A stretch of 64,000 nucleotides of DNA from SIG299 sp045531895 (GTDB taxonomy: Bacteria; Bacillota; Clostridia; Lachnospirales; Lachnospiraceae), in the NCBI GenBank assembly GCA_045531895.1, contig JAZSEW010000026.1, positions 1 through 64,000 on the forward strand, in the 5' to 3' direction. Positions 1-7,740 of the stretch are shown one piece after another. The notes under the pieces are model-generated. The model ran no database searches. It worked only from the letters and a program-made list of their open reading frames with translations, and was not told the origin of the DNA. The stretch's first letter is position 1. Each line of letters opens with the position of its first letter. Position numbers and translations under genes: made by a program.

Positions 1-40
1 GTCCATAGATAATGATTACCCGGACGCTTACTTTGTTCAA

Positions 41-133
41 TTAGGTCAAATCGAAAATGGTGCAAACGAAAGGGCAGTTCGCTGTAATGTCAAAACTGCT
101 TTTTCGTTTACACCATCATCGATTCTAACCTAA
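41..133. repeat. Imperfect palindrome, about 93 bp
   Basis: The left arm (41-79, starting TTAGGT and ending GCAGTT) pairs with the right arm (93-133, starting AAACTGC and ending AACCTAA) with few mismatches, leaving a loop of about 13 bases. A smaller perfect palindrome, AATTTGTT-ga-AACAAATT, follows at 136-153. There is no T-run typical of an intrinsic terminator directly after the long stem. No gene is supported in 1-198. It may be a MITE-like element or the end structure of a transcript from outside the window. Confidence 0.75.
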
Positions 134-198
134 AGAATTTGTTGAAACAAATTATATCATAAATCTCTAATTCCGTAAACAAGAACGAAGTCTTCGCA

Positions 199-645
199 GG
201 AACCTCCCCACCGGATATATTTATCGTTGCTTCGGTTTTCTGAGTCATTCAGTACTTTTCCGGCAGGCTCCAAGGGGCATGGAACTTTTATCAATGGCGG
301 TTCCAAGTGGTTTTGCTATTTGTCTGAGGTGTTGGGAAGCGAGAATGTAGATGATTTGGGTTGTTCAAAAAGGCGCGTAAGCGCATAAAAAAGACAGGTA
401 AGGCGCCTCTTGCAAACTATATTTTGTGAAGAGCGCCTTCCTGTCTTTTTTGTACGTCCGAAGGACATTTTTGAACAGCTCAAATCTTAATAAATTCTTC
501 AAAAACCTTCCCGGCACCGAGTTATAGCAAACCGGTCGGAACAGCCAGTAATCACAAAAAAGTTCCATCGCCTTGGCAAGCACCCGTGAAAGGTGGCTGA
601 GTCGAAAGAAAACCGAAGCGACGGTAACTCTGGTGGGGAGGCTCC
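199..645. repeat. Giant imperfect inverted repeat (about 447 bp)
   Basis: The left half (199-about 415) and the reverse complement of the right half (about 425-645) align over their whole length. Shared blocks include CCTCCCCACC, GCTTCGGTTTTCT, ATGGAACTTTT, GGTTTGCTAT-like, GTTCAAAAA and AAAAAAGACAGG. At the same point in each arm sits a small side hairpin of different sequence: GCGC-gtaa-GCGC near 373-384 and GTCC-gaa-GGAC near 456-466. The centre (387-451) is a strong stem with T-runs on both sides, so it could act as a two-way terminator. The element stops a few bases short of the stop codon of the S1-domain gene. The short reading frame across the right half looks like a by-product of the repeat. 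Confidence 0.85.
387..451. terminator. Central hairpin of the giant repeat, terminator-like in both directions
   Basis: AAAAAAGACAGG (387-398) pairs with CCTGTCTTTTTT (440-451), with AAGGCGC/GCGCCTT just inside. Six Ts follow the stem on the plus strand and six As precede it, so the stem ends in a U-run in either direction. It lies about 200 bp downstream of the S1-domain gene on the minus strand. Confidence 0.65.
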
Positions 646-652
646 CTGAAAC

Positions 653-1570
653 TTAATTCAGCTTAATATTTGCAAACAAAGATGCCATGGTATTATTTGC
701 ACTCTTATCTTCAAACACATAGTTTTCCGGTGCAACTTCTTCCACTTCCTCGGAAACCTCAGCATCTTCTTCCACAGCCTTCATGGAAAGGCTTACCTTG
801 CCGTCCTTGACGTCAATGATTTTTACAGTGACGGTATCGCCGACTTTAATAACCTCACTTGGAGTCTTAATGCGCTTTGCACAAATCTGGGAAATGTGGA
901 GCAAACCGGATAAATCATCACCAATGGAAACAAAAGCACCATATGGCATAATTTGTTCTACGGTTCCGGTAATTACGGTGCCAACAACCAGACGGGCAAT
1001 GCGACTGTTACGAGCCTGCTTCTCCTGCTCTTTTAAAACATCTTTTACGGAAAGTACAAGCTTTTTGTCCGCTTCATTTACGGTGATAACCGCAGCCTGA
1101 ACGGTCTGACCGACGAATGTGGTGGGGTCATCCACAAAGGTCATGGCAAGCTTGGAGGCCGGAATAAAAGCACGGATACCTTCAAGATAAGTAATAGCAC
1201 CTGCCGGAAAAGCTTCTGCAATTTTTACGGTAACAGGAGTACCGGCATCGTGTAATTCCTTTAATTTGTCCCAAGCTAAAATGTCGTCGGCTTTCTTCTT
1301 GGAAAGCATTAAGGCACCTTCTCTGTTTTCGTGAGTTACTACCGCGGAAATAGTGTCGCCAATCTGTACGTCTGCTTTAATGGAAAAGCGAGGATCGTTA
1401 CTTAACTCAGCCAGAGGAATAATTCCTTCAGAATAATAATTTAAATCCAGAGTTACTTCGGTATCAGAGATGCCGATAACAGTTCCGGTGACTACATCTC
1501 CCGGGAATAATTTTTTGAAGGAACTGTTCAGTTCACGTTCAAAATCTTTCATGGTTAATTCTTCACTCAT
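653..1570 (-). CDS. S1 RNA-binding domain protein (ribosomal protein S1-like)
   Basis: A 305-residue protein made of three S1/OB-fold RNA-binding repeats, roughly residues 20-90, 105-178 and 197-268; the last has the clearest S1 signature (GAFVSIGDDLSGLLHISQ). An acidic tail follows. Firmicutes S1-like proteins usually carry three or four repeats and bind mRNA, often with the 30S subunit; whether this one is a true translation initiation factor is not clear from sequence. A start at 1570 is backed by AAAGGAG on the minus strand 8-10 bases upstream. It is transcribed divergently from the MATE gene. Its stop codon lies seven bases from the end of the giant palindrome, which probably supplies its transcription terminator. 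Confidence 0.85.
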   Translation of the reverse strand: MSEELTMKDFERELNSSFKKLFPGDVVTGTVIGISDTEVTLDLNYYSEGIIPLAELSNDPRFSIKADVQIGDTISAVVTHENREGALMLSKKKADDILAWDKLKELHDAGTPVTVKIAEAFPAGAITYLEGIRAFIPASKLAMTFVDDPTTFVGQTVQAAVITVNEADKKLVLSVKDVLKEQEKQARNSRIARLVVGTVITGTVEQIMPYGAFVSIGDDLSGLLHISQICAKRIKTPSEVIKVGDTVTVKIIDVKDGKVSLSMKAVEEDAEVSEEVEEVAPENYVFEDKSANNTMASLFANIKLN

Positions 1571-1749
1571 CTTAATCGCTCCTTTTTACCAGATTTTTTG
1601 TTTTGCTGCATATGGTGTGAAAATTAATGCGATTGCAGCATATATAAGAATGAATCTTTTGTGCATTGCATTTCGCTTACATTTATGATAACATATCAAA
1701 ATGGATTTGAAAAGTTTTTTATCTTTATGGAAAAGAGGCGTTTGAAAAA

Positions 1750-3120
1750 ATGAGCAGGAAGGAAAAGAAAAAGTATGAAATTGACATGTGCAACGGACCG
1801 ATTTTAAAGAAAATGCTTTTATTTGCAGTTCCGTTAATGCTGTCCAGTATCCTGCAGCTGCTGTTTAATGCAGCAGATATTGTAGTAGTAGGCCGGTTTG
1901 CCGGAGATGATTCCCTGGCGGCGGTGGGGTCTACTTCTTCCTTGATTAACCTGTTAACAAATCTGTTTATCGGTTTGTCGGTAGGTGCAAATGTTTTAGT
2001 TGCCAGATATTTTGGCGCAAAGAAGGAAGAAGAATTAAAAGAAACCGTACATACTGCCATGACATTAAGTCTGATTGGCGGCGTTGTACTGACGGTGATA
2101 GGTATGATTGGTGCACCGGTGATTCTTTCCTGGATGCAGACACCACCGGAGGTACTTTCCCTGGCTGTCGTTTATCTGCGGGTATATTTTGCAGGCATGA
2201 CTGCCATGATGATATATAACTTTGGCAGTTCCATTTTACGTGCTATTGGTGATACCAAGCGTCCGTTATATTTTTTGACCATTGCCGGTATAGTAAATGT
2301 GGTGCTGAATCTGATTTTTGTGATTGTATTCCATTGGGGTGTGTTTGGTGTTGGCCTTGCTACCACTATTTCCCAGGTGATTTCTGCTCTTTTCGTGTTG
2401 CGCTGTCTGATGAAGGAGCAGAGCGGTATCCGGCTGGATATGAAGTGCCTTGGAATACAAAAGGGAAAGCTGTTACAGATTATGCAGATAGGTCTTCCGG
2501 CAGGCTTTCAGGGAATGCTGTTTTCTCTGTCAAACGTGGTGATTCAGTCTTCCGTCAATTCTTTTGGCTCCACGGTGGTGGCGGGCAACTCTGCTGCTTC
2601 TAATATTGAAGGCTTTGTTTACGTTGGCATGAATGCGTTTTATCAGGCGGCAATTTCCTTTATGGGTCAGAATGTGGGTGCCGGAAAATATAACCGCGTG
2701 AATAAAATTTTGATTTCTGCGGAAACCTGTGTCATTGCCATCGGTTTACTTTTGGGTAATGTGGTAGTATTGTTTGCGGAACCTTTATTAGGAATTTATA
2801 CTGACAGCCCGGCAGTGGTGCAGGCCGGTGTCGTACGTCTTACAATTATCTGCTCCATTTACTGTCTTTGCGGCATGATGGATGTAATGGTGGGAGCACT
2901 TCGAGGCCTGGGTTATTCCATTGCGCCGATGATTGTGTCTTTGCTGGGAGCCTGTGCTTTCCGCTTACTGTGGATTGCAACTGTATTCCGGATTGACCGG
3001 TTTCATACAATAGAAACGGTGTATATTTCTTATCCAATCAGTTGGACACTGACATTCTTAGCTCATGTGGTGACGTTTCTCATTGTGAGACGGTGGCTGA
3101 AAAAACGTTGGGGTGAGTAA
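1750..3120 (+). CDS. MATE family multidrug/metabolite efflux transporter
   Basis: 456 residues with about 12 hydrophobic segments, starting with a short basic N-terminus. The first helices (PLMLSSILQLLFNAADIVVV, GRFAGDDSLAAVGS) are typical of the MATE family (NorM/DinF type), which exports cationic compounds or metabolites using a Na+ or H+ gradient. Two homologous halves are visible; the second starts near residue 240 (QIGLPAGFQGMLFSLSNVVI). The length matches the family. The start at 1750 has a modest AAGAGG ribosome site. It is monocistronic, divergent from the S1-domain gene, and followed by a separate promoter for the next gene. The substrate cannot be told. Confidence 0.92.
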   Translation: MSRKEKKKYEIDMCNGPILKKMLLFAVPLMLSSILQLLFNAADIVVVGRFAGDDSLAAVGSTSSLINLLTNLFIGLSVGANVLVARYFGAKKEEELKETVHTAMTLSLIGGVVLTVIGMIGAPVILSWMQTPPEVLSLAVVYLRVYFAGMTAMMIYNFGSSILRAIGDTKRPLYFLTIAGIVNVVLNLIFVIVFHWGVFGVGLATTISQVISALFVLRCLMKEQSGIRLDMKCLGIQKGKLLQIMQIGLPAGFQGMLFSLSNVVIQSSVNSFGSTVVAGNSAASNIEGFVYVGMNAFYQAAISFMGQNVGAGKYNRVNKILISAETCVIAIGLLLGNVVVLFAEPLLGIYTDSPAVVQAGVVRLTIICSIYCLCGMMDVMVGALRGLGYSIAPMIVSLLGACAFRLLWIATVFRIDRFHTIETVYISYPISWTLTFLAHVVTFLIVRRWLKKRWGE

Positions 3121-3144
3121 GCGTTTCTTACCAAAGAAAGTATG

Positions 3145-3172
3145 TTGTAAAAGTTACAATTTAGTATATAAT
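3145..3172 (+). promoter_or_regulatory. Sigma-A promoter for the CPTC protein gene
   Basis: TTGTAA (3145-3150), a 16-base spacer and a perfect TATAAT (3167-3172). It lies 58 bases upstream of the ATG at 3230. Confidence 0.7.
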
Positions 3173-3229
3173 ATAGACAGCAGAAAATATTGCATCATGC
3201 AAAAAGAAAATAGACGGAGGAAATTAGGT

Positions 3230-3469
3230 ATGGACGATAAGAATCAGGAACAGAAAATTGAAGATTTAATTGCATTTTTAGATGGACGTATGGGAAGCGG
3301 CGGCGGTGCTGTAAAGCCAAAGTTTGAGGATGGAAAGATGGTAACGGAGGAACCTAAGCTTTTTAGTGATGGTCTGGATGAAGACTGCCCGACCTGTGCA
3401 AAAATTCCGAACTTAATGCAGTTCACACCGGATAATGAGCGGGAGATGGAAGAGGAAGAAGAATACTAA
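3230..3469 (+). CDS. Small acidic protein with CPTC motif, function unknown
   Basis: 79 residues, strongly acidic, with a Gly-rich turn (GRMGSGGG), a CPTC motif near residue 58 (DEDCPTCAKIPNLMQ) and a Glu-only tail. The ATG at 3230 is chosen because GGAGG sits 8 bases upstream; the frame is open further upstream but lacks a ribosome site there. CxxC with acidic surroundings could bind metal or be redox active, but there are only two cysteines. It has its own promoter and a hairpin terminator, so it is expressed as a single gene. I do not recognise a named family. Confidence 0.75.
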   Translation: MDDKNQEQKIEDLIAFLDGRMGSGGGAVKPKFEDGKMVTEEPKLFSDGLDEDCPTCAKIPNLMQFTPDNEREMEEEEEY

Positions 3470-3476
3470 GATATGG

Positions 3477-3506
3477 AAAGCGGTTACTTGAAAGAGTGAC
3501 CGCTTT
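3477..3506 (+). terminator. Terminator hairpin after the CPTC gene
   Basis: AAAGCGGTTACTT pairs with AGTGACCGCTTT around a short GAAAG loop. The T-run that follows is weak and interrupted. Confidence 0.6.
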
Positions 3507-3558
3507 ATGTTATTCTATTTTTAAAGCAATGATAAATCCACTAGAAAGCAGGTGTTCT

Positions 3559-4884
3559 ATGCAAACTATTGAAATAACCAAGTTTGGTCCAATATCACAT
3601 TGTAAATTAACTATAAAAGAATTTCTGGTATTAACCGGACCGCAGGCATCTGGAAAAAGTACGATTGCAAAAAGTATTTTCTTTTTTAAAAATGTAAAAA
3701 ATGTTTTGGCCGATAATTTGGTGAAACGTGGACTGCTCAATTATGATACGGAGCATATGTCAGTAAAGGATGCTTTCCTAAATGCATTAGCTCAATGTTT
3801 TGAACAGACTTTTGGCGAAATATCAAATTTTAATAGTGATATGGAGTTACGTTATTATTATGCAAAAGGTGTAGAAATTAAGGTTTGTATTGTTGAGGAA
3901 CAAATTGCAGTTTGTTTGAGCGATGCGATAGAAAATTTTCTTCTGGAAATAGAGCAGGGAATACATGGAATTGTATTAATTGCCAATTCTGTAGCGGTTC
4001 AGGAATTAAAGAAAAAAATAGAGAAATTGTTTGATGAGGAAAGGGAAATAATTTATATTCCGGCTGGACGAAGTATGCTGACCGTATTAGGAGCACAGTT
4101 AAATTATATGTATAGCATAATGGATGATGTTCAGAAACGTAGTATGGATTATTGCACTCAGAATTATATTGAACGGGTAATTAAGATAAAGCCGGCTTTT
4201 GCCGATGCTTATGAAAAGATGATAAAGAAAGCATTACAAAGCGAGAGGGGCGGCAGGAAAGAAGAACAGCTATATTTGTGCAGTAATCTTAGTAAAAAAA
4301 TACTGAGAGGAGATTATAGATATGTAGCAGGAGAAGAAATGCTGCAAGTGTCTGAAAAACAGTATGTAAAAATAAACTTTGCCTCTTCCGGACAACAGGA
4401 GTCTGTCTGGATTTTAAATGTAATGTTTTACTATTTGCTGAGTAATAGAAAAAACTATTTTATTATCGAGGAACCAGAGTCGCATTTGTTTCCGGATGCG
4501 CAAAAGCTGATGACAGAATTTATAGCGGCGGCGCAGAAAAATGGCAATCAGGTATTGGTTACAACACATAGCCCTTATATTTTAGGGGAATTGAACAATT
4601 TGTTATATGCTGAAAAGATAGCATCTCAGGTGGATGGTGATAAATTAGATGAAATTGTATGTTCGATGAAACGTTTGGATTTTTCAGATATGTCGGCGTA
4701 TTATGTTAATCAGGGAAATGTATGTGCCTGTGTGGATAAGGAATTCCAATCAATAGAAAACGAAATTATTGATGGTGCATCAGAAAAGATTAACGAGGAA
4801 TATGAGAAAATGATTCACCTGGTACATGAGACATGGGAGGAGGCAGAAGGAAATGCTTCTGACGAAAGAACATTCTTTATGTGA
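3559..4884 (+). CDS. AAA/ABC-type ATPase of a putative two-gene accessory (defence-like) cassette
   Basis: 441 residues with an SMC/ABC-like ATPase fold: Walker A GPQASGKST (residues 27-35), ABC signature-like SSGQQES (about 276-282), Walker B with catalytic Glu (FIIEEPESH, 301-309) and H-switch TTHSPY (His337). It resembles the OLD/AAA_15-AAA_21 class common in anti-phage and toxin systems rather than an ABC transporter; there are no membrane segments. The ATG at 3559 is preferred (AAGCAGG upstream, ATPase fold begins at once) over an in-frame ATG 63 bases earlier. The next gene starts inside its 3' end (32-base overlap), implying coupled translation. The cassette is more AT-rich by eye than its neighbours, which suggests transfer. 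The exact family was not confirmed. Confidence 0.82.
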   Translation: MQTIEITKFGPISHCKLTIKEFLVLTGPQASGKSTIAKSIFFFKNVKNVLADNLVKRGLLNYDTEHMSVKDAFLNALAQCFEQTFGEISNFNSDMELRYYYAKGVEIKVCIVEEQIAVCLSDAIENFLLEIEQGIHGIVLIANSVAVQELKKKIEKLFDEEREIIYIPAGRSMLTVLGAQLNYMYSIMDDVQKRSMDYCTQNYIERVIKIKPAFADAYEKMIKKALQSERGGRKEEQLYLCSNLSKKILRGDYRYVAGEEMLQVSEKQYVKINFASSGQQESVWILNVMFYYLLSNRKNYFIIEEPESHLFPDAQKLMTEFIAAAQKNGNQVLVTTHSPYILGELNNLLYAEKIASQVDGDKLDEIVCSMKRLDFSDMSAYYVNQGNVCACVDKEFQSIENEIIDGASEKINEEYEKMIHLVHETWEEAEGNASDERTFFM

Positions 4885-5281
4885 AAAAAACCAAAGTATT
4901 GTCGTTTCTAAAGATAAGGGAACTTCTCGAGAGCACAGAGCGGTTAATCCTGGCAGGGGGTATGATGTGCGCCATTATAAATTAGATGGTGAATTAGTAA
5001 AATATGAAACATGCTGTGATTTTCTTTTAATAAATGATAGTACGAGGAAGGCATATTTTATTGAACTAAAAGGAAGTAATATTGATGAGGCGGTTCCTCA
5101 GTTAGAATCAGCAGCAAAGCGGTTTCGAAGTGAATTGGCAGGATATTTGTTTTTATATCGAATAGTGACGAGTAAAGTATGCACCCACAGAGTAAATAAA
5201 AATTCTTTCCGAAAATTCCAAGAAAAGTGTGGGAGTGCATTGAAATATCAGAATAATCGGTTAGAAGAATCTTTGGATTAA
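4853..5281 (+). CDS. Small PD-(D/E)XK nuclease-like protein partnered with the ATPase
   Basis: 142 residues. The central segment has the spacing of a PD-(D/E)XK nuclease core: Asp56 in CDFLLIN, then Glu71-Leu-Lys73 in AYFIELKGS, followed by a helix with a conserved-looking Gln (PQLESAAKRF). These residues would bind metal and cut a phosphodiester bond in that superfamily. The ATG at 4853 follows AGGAGG/GAAGGAA, and an upstream in-frame start would overlap the ATPase gene further. The 32-base overlap with the ATPase gene and shared AT-rich composition argue that the two proteins work together, with ATP hydrolysis controlling cleavage; that is inference. No DNA-binding domain is evident. Confidence 0.7.
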   Translation: MLLTKEHSLCEKNQSIVVSKDKGTSREHRAVNPGRGYDVRHYKLDGELVKYETCCDFLLINDSTRKAYFIELKGSNIDEAVPQLESAAKRFRSELAGYLFLYRIVTSKVCTHRVNKNSFRKFQEKCGSALKYQNNRLEESLD

Positions 5282-5308
5282 CTTAAATAGCAGAATAGGT
5301 ATTAATAT

Positions 5309-5959
5309 ATGAAATATAAAAATACGATTCACGGTATCTTCCACAGCCGTCCCAACCGTTTCATCGCAAAAGTATATATTAGTGATGTACTGGAAACAGT
5401 TCATGTGAAAAATACCGGACGGTGTAAGGAACTTTTGCTTCCCGGAGCAAGGGTGATTTTAGAGGTTTCCGATAATCCGGCAAGAAAAACAAAATATGAT
5501 TTGATTGCAGTATATAAAGACAGTCTTGGGTTGGTGAATATCGATAGTCAGCTGTGTAACAAGGTGGCGGCGGAATGGCTTGCGACACAAGGATATGATT
5601 ATATTAAGCCGGAATATACTTATGGAGCTTCCCGTGTAGACTTTTATATGGAGAAGAACGGTGAGAAGTATCTGATGGAAGTCAAAGGATGTACGTTAGA
5701 AATTGACGGCATTGGCTATTTCCCGGATGCACCAACAGAGCGTGGTGTTAAGCACTTGAAGGAGCTGACAAAGGCGGTGAAACAGGGCTATCATTGTAGT
5801 GTGGCTTTTGTGATTCCGATGGAGGGAGTAACAGAGGTGCGGGCCAATGTGGCAACCCACAAGGCCTTTGGAGATGCTTTGGAGGAAGCGAAGCAGGCAG
5901 GGGTGGAAGTGGTATTTTTGCCGTGCAGAGTGCGTCCGGAGGAAGTTGTGGTGGTATAG
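5309..5959 (+). CDS. sfsA: SfsA family DNA/RNA nuclease
   Basis: 216 residues, full length for SfsA. Hallmarks visible: the N-terminal OB-like part (RFIAKVYIS, HVKNTGRCKELLLPG), then the nuclease-like core SRVDFY, LMEVKG and FPDAPTERG. In E. coli the protein was linked to maltose metabolism; the fold is a PD-(D/E)XK nuclease, and its cell role remains uncertain. The ribosome site is weak (ATAGGT), so translation may be low or coupled to the cassette upstream, which ends only 27 bases before. Confidence 0.92.
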   Translation: MKYKNTIHGIFHSRPNRFIAKVYISDVLETVHVKNTGRCKELLLPGARVILEVSDNPARKTKYDLIAVYKDSLGLVNIDSQLCNKVAAEWLATQGYDYIKPEYTYGASRVDFYMEKNGEKYLMEVKGCTLEIDGIGYFPDAPTERGVKHLKELTKAVKQGYHCSVAFVIPMEGVTEVRANVATHKAFGDALEEAKQAGVEVVFLPCRVRPEEVVVV

Positions 5960-6001
5960 GTTCAATAAATGGGGAAATCATAACTTTTAGGGATAGGCTT
6001 C

Positions 6002-6030
6002 TTGACTCACATGTGTCTTTATGGTATACT
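6002..6030 (+). promoter_or_regulatory. Strong sigma-A promoter of the SCIFF gene
   Basis: TTGACT (6002-6007), a 17-base spacer and TATACT (6025-6030) with an extended -10 TG. It lies 76 bases upstream of scfA, the best promoter match in this part of the window. Confidence 0.85.
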
Positions 6031-6105
6031 AAGGAAAATGAGATTGGTATGGTCTGCAAAGGATCATTCAAATCATTATAATTTTACGAGAATGGAGAAT
6101 GAATC

Positions 6106-6252
6106 ATGGAAAGAATTAAGACTCTTGAAACTCGTGACCTTTGCGAAAGCGCAAAGAACGGTGGCTGTGGCGAATGCCAGACATCTTGCCAGTCCGCTTG
6201 CAAGACTAGCTGTGGTGTTGCTAATCAGCAGTGTGAAAACACAGAGAAATAA
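6106..6252 (+). CDS. scfA: SCIFF peptide (ranthipeptide precursor), seven-cysteine variant
   Basis: A 48-residue precursor translated from ATG at 6106 to TAA at 6250. The C-terminal half, GGCGECQTSCQSACKTSC, is the hallmark of SCIFF (six cysteines in forty-five), a nearly universal ribosomal peptide of Clostridia in which radical SAM chemistry links Cys sulfur to Thr carbons (ranthipeptide class). Six canonical cysteines are present (positions 21, 24, 28, 32, 36, 43) plus an additional one at position 13 in the leader (RDLCESA). GGAGA lies upstream as ribosome site. It is followed by a terminator-like hairpin and then scfB. Its biological role is thought to be signalling or quorum-related. 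Confidence 0.95.
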   Translation: MERIKTLETRDLCESAKNGGCGECQTSCQSACKTSCGVANQQCENTEK

Positions 6253-6270
6253 GTCATTAAGATGAACGGG

Positions 6271-6296
6271 AATGCTGCTGTAAGGCAGCATTTTTC
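6271..6296 (+). terminator. Attenuating terminator between scfA and scfB
   Basis: AATGCTGC (6271-6278) pairs with GCAGCATT (6285-6292) and is followed by a short T-run ending in C. A short stem and short U-run would let part of the transcripts continue, giving more precursor than maturase mRNA. Confidence 0.75.
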
Positions 6297-6360
6297 GCGT
6301 ATATAGGCAAAGCTCTCGAAGTGACGATATATGCGTTTGATGGAATACAGGGAGGATTTT

Positions 6361-7740
6361 ATGGTACACCAATATAAATTAAATGGCTACAACATTGTGC
6401 TGGATACCTGTTCCGGTGCGGTGCATGTGGTGGACGAGGTGGCATACGATATGATTGCCGCTTTCAAAGAAAAAAGTGAGGAAGAAATTGTGGCAGACAT
6501 GCTTGCAAAGTATGGTGACCGCGAAGATGTTACTGAGGAAGATCTGCATCTTTGTATGGAGGATATCAGAACCTTAGTTAAAATGGGCAAGCTGTATACG
6601 GAAGATACCTTCGAGGATATGGCCGGCAAATTTAAGGAACGCTCCGGTAATGTGGTAAAGGCACTTTGTCTTCATGTGGCTCACACCTGTAACTTAAACT
6701 GCTCTTATTGCTTTGCCAGTCAGGGCAAATACCATGGTGACAGAGCGTTAATGAGCTTTGAGGTTGGTAAACGTGCTCTGGATTTCTTAATTGAAAATTC
6801 CGGCAAGAGAAGAAATCTGGAAGTGGACTTCTTCGGCGGCGAACCTCTGATGAACTGGGATGTGGTGAAGCAGCTGGTTGAGTACGCAAGAAGTGTGGAA
6901 AAGCAGCATAACAAGAACTTTCGTTTTACTCTTACCACCAACGGTATGTTGATTGATGAGGATGTTATTGAATTTGCAAATAAGGAAATGAGTAATGTGG
7001 TGTTAAGTCTGGACGGTCGTAAGGAAATCAACGACTTAAAGCGTGTGGACTATGCCGGCAACGGAAGCTACGATAAAATTGTGCCGAAGTTTAAGCAACT
7101 GGTGGAATCCAGAGGTGGTCAGGGCTATTATATGAGAGGTACCTTTACCCATGCAAACCCGGATTTTACCAAGGATGTGTTCCATATGGCTGACCTTGGA
7201 TTTACCGAACTTAGCATGGAGCCGGTAGTAAGTTCTCCGGATGACCCGGCAGCACTTACTCCGGAGGATTTGGAGATTGTCAAGGAGCATTATGAGATTC
7301 TTGCCAAGGAAATGATAAAGCGTAAGAAGGAAGGCAGAGGCTTTACTTTCTATCACTATATGTTAGACTTAACCGAGGGACCTTGTGTGTATAAGCGAAT
7401 TTCCGGTTGTGGTTCAGGAACGGAGTATATGGCAGTGACGCCTTGGGGGGATTTATATCCATGTCATCAGTTTGTGGGTGATGATAAGTACAAGTTGGGT
7501 GACATCTGGCAGGGCGTGACAAACGAGGCTCTTCGTGAGGACTTCCGCAGCTGTAACGCTTATGCAAGACCGGATTGTAAGGATTGCTGGGCAAAACTTT
7601 ACTGCTCCGGTGGCTGTGCTGCTAATGCGTACCATGCCAGCGGTTCTATTCGTGGTATTTATGAGTCGGGCTGTGAACTGTTCAAGAAGAGAATTGAATG
7701 TGCCATTATGATTAAGGCGGCAGAGGATGCAGAAAAATAA
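6361..7740 (+). CDS. scfB: SCIFF maturase, radical SAM/SPASM thioether-forming enzyme
   Basis: 459 residues. It modifies the SCIFF peptide by cleaving S-adenosylmethionine to install sulfur-to-carbon links. Order of parts: an N-terminal peptide-binding RRE-like region (MVHQYKLNGYNIVLD, about 1-90), a radical SAM core with CxxxCxxC (HTCNLNCSYCFASQG, about 105-120) and a C-terminal SPASM domain with many Cys (CGSGTEY, YPCHQF, CKDCWAKLYCSGGC). The ATG at 6361 is chosen since GGGAGG lies 6 bases ahead and the family begins with MVHQY; the frame also has an ATG 30 bases earlier. The next gene begins right after its stop codon. Confidence 0.95.
   Translation: MVHQYKLNGYNIVLDTCSGAVHVVDEVAYDMIAAFKEKSEEEIVADMLAKYGDREDVTEEDLHLCMEDIRTLVKMGKLYTEDTFEDMAGKFKERSGNVVKALCLHVAHTCNLNCSYCFASQGKYHGDRALMSFEVGKRALDFLIENSGKRRNLEVDFFGGEPLMNWDVVKQLVEYARSVEKQHNKNFRFTLTTNGMLIDEDVIEFANKEMSNVVLSLDGRKEINDLKRVDYAGNGSYDKIVPKFKQLVESRGGQGYYMRGTFTHANPDFTKDVFHMADLGFTELSMEPVVSSPDDPAALTPEDLEIVKEHYEILAKEMIKRKKEGRGFTFYHYMLDLTEGPCVYKRISGCGSGTEYMAVTPWGDLYPCHQFVGDDKYKLGDIWQGVTNEALREDFRSCNAYARPDCKDCWAKLYCSGGCAANAYHASGSIRGIYESGCELFKKRIECAIMIKAAEDAEK

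Noticed and set aside
365..583. 72-residue minus-strand reading frame in the giant palindrome
   Set aside because: It lies wholly within one arm of the repeat, has no convincing ribosome site, and its sequence follows from the hairpin structure. Treated as a by-product.
783..1100. 105-residue plus-strand frame across the S1-domain gene
   Set aside because: Antisense shadow of the S1 gene, without ribosome site or recognisable domain.
4826..4852. Longer start for the nuclease-like gene
   Set aside because: The upstream start has no ribosome site in the right place; ATG at 4853 follows AGGAGG/AAGGAA and gives a sensible N-terminus.
5309..5959. SfsA as a third part of the ATPase/nuclease cassette
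   Set aside because: SfsA is a widespread housekeeping-type gene and is less AT-rich by eye; the distance is small but no overlap or shared theme is proven.
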